Assembly: GCA_964513155.1 (NCBI GenBank)
Contig: CAZEMA010000125.1
Coordinates: 1-6,499 of the forward strand
DNA: 6,499 nt
Origin: DATEAV01 sp964513155
Lineage (GTDB): Bacteria; Chloroflexota; Anaerolineae; Anaerolineales; E44-bin32
Direction: 5' to 3'
Part shown: positions 5,540 through 6,499 of the stretch, piece by piece
How the letters are laid out: the number at the start of each line of letters is the position of its first letter
Numbering within the stretch: position 1 is the first letter of the stretch
Made by a program: the position numbers and the translations under genes
The notes under the pieces: model-generated
What the model was told of the DNA's origin: nothing
Seen by the model: the letters and a program-made list of their open reading frames with translations, nothing else
The model's database searches: none

Positions 5540-6499
5540 CGCAGGACGGTCTCGGTCCAAGCTTCGATCCAGGCCTCGCGGTTGGCAGCGATGTCGGCCG
5601 GGCTGACGAAGGCCGGATGTTGCGGCACCGTCAGATAGGGGGTGAAGCGCTCATCCAGCCGGGCGCTGGGGTTCACAGGGAAAACGGCCATCTGGAGTGG
5701 CATGTCCTCCTGGAAGGTGGGGGAGAGCATGAAGTCGATCCAGGCCTCGGCCAGCGCCCGGTTGGCTGTGCCCTGTAGGATGCCGACGAACTCGATCTGG
5801 CGGAAGCAGGTATCGTCGGTGACGACCGCGGCGGTCGGCGGCTCGGTGAGAGGGCCGGCGGCGTAGATCACCTCGAAGGGCGGGCTCGAGCCATAGGAGA
5901 CAACGATGGGGCGCGGCCCGGCGCCGGCGGAACCGCTGAACTCGGTGTAGTAGGCCGTTTCCCAGCCATCGACGACCAGGACATCGTTCTGGCGCAAGGC
6001 GCTCCAGAAGTCAAGGTAGCCATCGGGGCCGAAGTGCCCGATCGTGGCCAGCAGGAAGGCCAACCCCGGGGAGGAGGTCGCCGGGTTCTCGACGACCAGA
6101 AGACTGCGATACTCCGGTCTGGTCAGGTCCTCCAGGTTCTGGGGCGGCTGCAGGTTGTGCTCGGCGAAGTAGGCACGGTCGTAGTTGAGACAGACGTCGC
6201 CGTAGTCGACAGGCAAGGCGTGGTGGGTCGGGTCAAGTTGGAAGGACTCGGGTATGTCTGCCAGGAGAGGCGAGTCATAAACCTCGAAGATGTCTTCGCT
6301 GAGTGCCCGGCTCAGGAAGGTGTTGTCCACGCCGTAGAAGACGTCGGCCAGCGGATTGCCGCGGGAGAGGATCGCCCCGGTGAGCGCTTGGCCGGTGTCG
6401 CCGGCCTTGAGGAATCGGACGCTGGCATTGTGCTCGGCCTCAAAGGCGGCCACGACGGATTCGGAGACGGCAAAGGAGTCGTGGGTCATCACGGTGAGG
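5536..6499 (-). CDS. thiB: Thiamine-binding periplasmic-type protein, 5' end cut by window edge
   Basis: The extracytoplasmic receptor that captures thiamine and hands it to ThiP. The reading frame runs off the right edge; missing are the start and signal peptide, probably a few tens of residues, so the GTG at 6492 is not the true start. Numbering from that GTG, family landmarks match ThiB/TbpA proteins in order: THDSF (3-7), GNPLADVFYGVDNTFL (45-60), PVDYGDVCLNYD (94-105), ENPATSSPGLAFLL (135-148), GWETAYY (176-182), SYGSSP (199-204), DFMLSPTFQ (253-261), FPVNP (271-275) and the C-terminal REAWIEAW (305-312). W177 and Y200 correspond to residues that hold the thiamine ring in E. coli ThiB. 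The tryptophan found in E. coli just before the YPV segment is replaced here (MAVFPV, residues 268-273). C101 and C229 may form a disulfide. First visible gene of the operon; its promoter and any TPP riboswitch lie beyond the window. Confidence 0.93.
   Translation of the reverse strand, partial: LTVMTHDSFAVSESVVAAFEAEHNASVRFLKAGDTGQALTGAILSRGNPLADVFYGVDNTFLSRALSEDIFEVYDSPLLADIPESFQLDPTHHALPVDYGDVCLNYDRAYFAEHNLQPPQNLEDLTRPEYRSLLVVENPATSSPGLAFLLATIGHFGPDGYLDFWSALRQNDVLVVDGWETAYYTEFSGSAGAGPRPIVVSYGSSPPFEVIYAAGPLTEPPTAAVVTDDTCFRQIEFVGILQGTANRALAEAWIDFMLSPTFQEDMPLQMAVFPVNPSARLDERFTPYLTVPQHPAFVSPADIAANREAWIEAWTETVLR

Noticed and set aside
5536..6499. TPP riboswitch expected for a thiamine-transport operon
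   Set aside because: No THI-box-like sequence is seen inside the window. If present it would be upstream of thiB beyond 6499, so neither presence nor absence can be claimed.
2694..6499. Iron(III) or spermidine importer instead of a thiamine importer
   Set aside because: The permease and ATPase alone would allow it, but the binding protein has the ThiB landmarks (DSF near the N-terminus, GVDN, PATSSPGLAFLL, GWETAYY, REAWIEAW), which iron- and polyamine-binding proteins lack.

Overview
The window is GC-rich bacterial chromosome. The gene families and the gene order suggest a member of the Chloroflexota, probably from the Anaerolineae side. The signs are a thiamine-binding protein of the type that starts THDSFAVSE, DUF2085 and DUF4126 membrane proteins side by side, and perfect TATAAT boxes in a GC-rich setting, one of them placed so that the mRNA would begin at the start codon. 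The taxonomic call is inference from memory of these families; no marker gene is present to settle it.

Layout. Positions 1-124 hold two strong hairpins, one of them part of a CCCTCACCCC/CCCTCTCCC dispersed-repeat type, and no gene. A tRNA-Asn(GUU) lies on the minus strand at 125-197, with a near-perfect promoter behind it at 208-235. On the plus strand, a promoter with a perfect -10 box precedes a DUF2085 membrane protein (393-1226). It is followed 10 bases later by a DUF4126 membrane protein (GTG start, 1237-1806), then by a 70-residue single-span membrane protein (1859-2071) with its own ribosome binding site and a possible extended -10 promoter. Positions 2072-2194 contain nothing I can name.

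From 2206 to the right end everything is on the minus strand and reads as one operon, in transcription order: thiB (thiamine-binding protein, 5' end cut by the window edge), thiP (double-length permease), thiQ (ATPase with a C-terminal TOBE domain), and a DUF402 protein of the nucleoside-phosphatase/FomD type. thiB to thiP overlaps as GTGA and thiQ to DUF402 as ATGA, so translation is probably coupled. The three Thi proteins form a complete thiamine importer: ThiB captures thiamine (or a phosphate ester) outside the membrane, ThiP is the channel and ThiQ powers it. DUF402, locked to the end of this operon, is the most interesting item. Its family hydrolyses phosphoanhydride bonds of nucleotides, so a job on thiamine phosphates or a linked nucleotide is a testable guess.

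The operon ends at a 10-bp GC hairpin whose loop contains the DUF402 stop codon. The plus-strand and minus-strand gene groups converge here. The operon promoter, and any TPP riboswitch, would lie beyond position 6499. I saw no insertion sequence, CRISPR array, phage gene or broken gene, and no convincing wholly new system.
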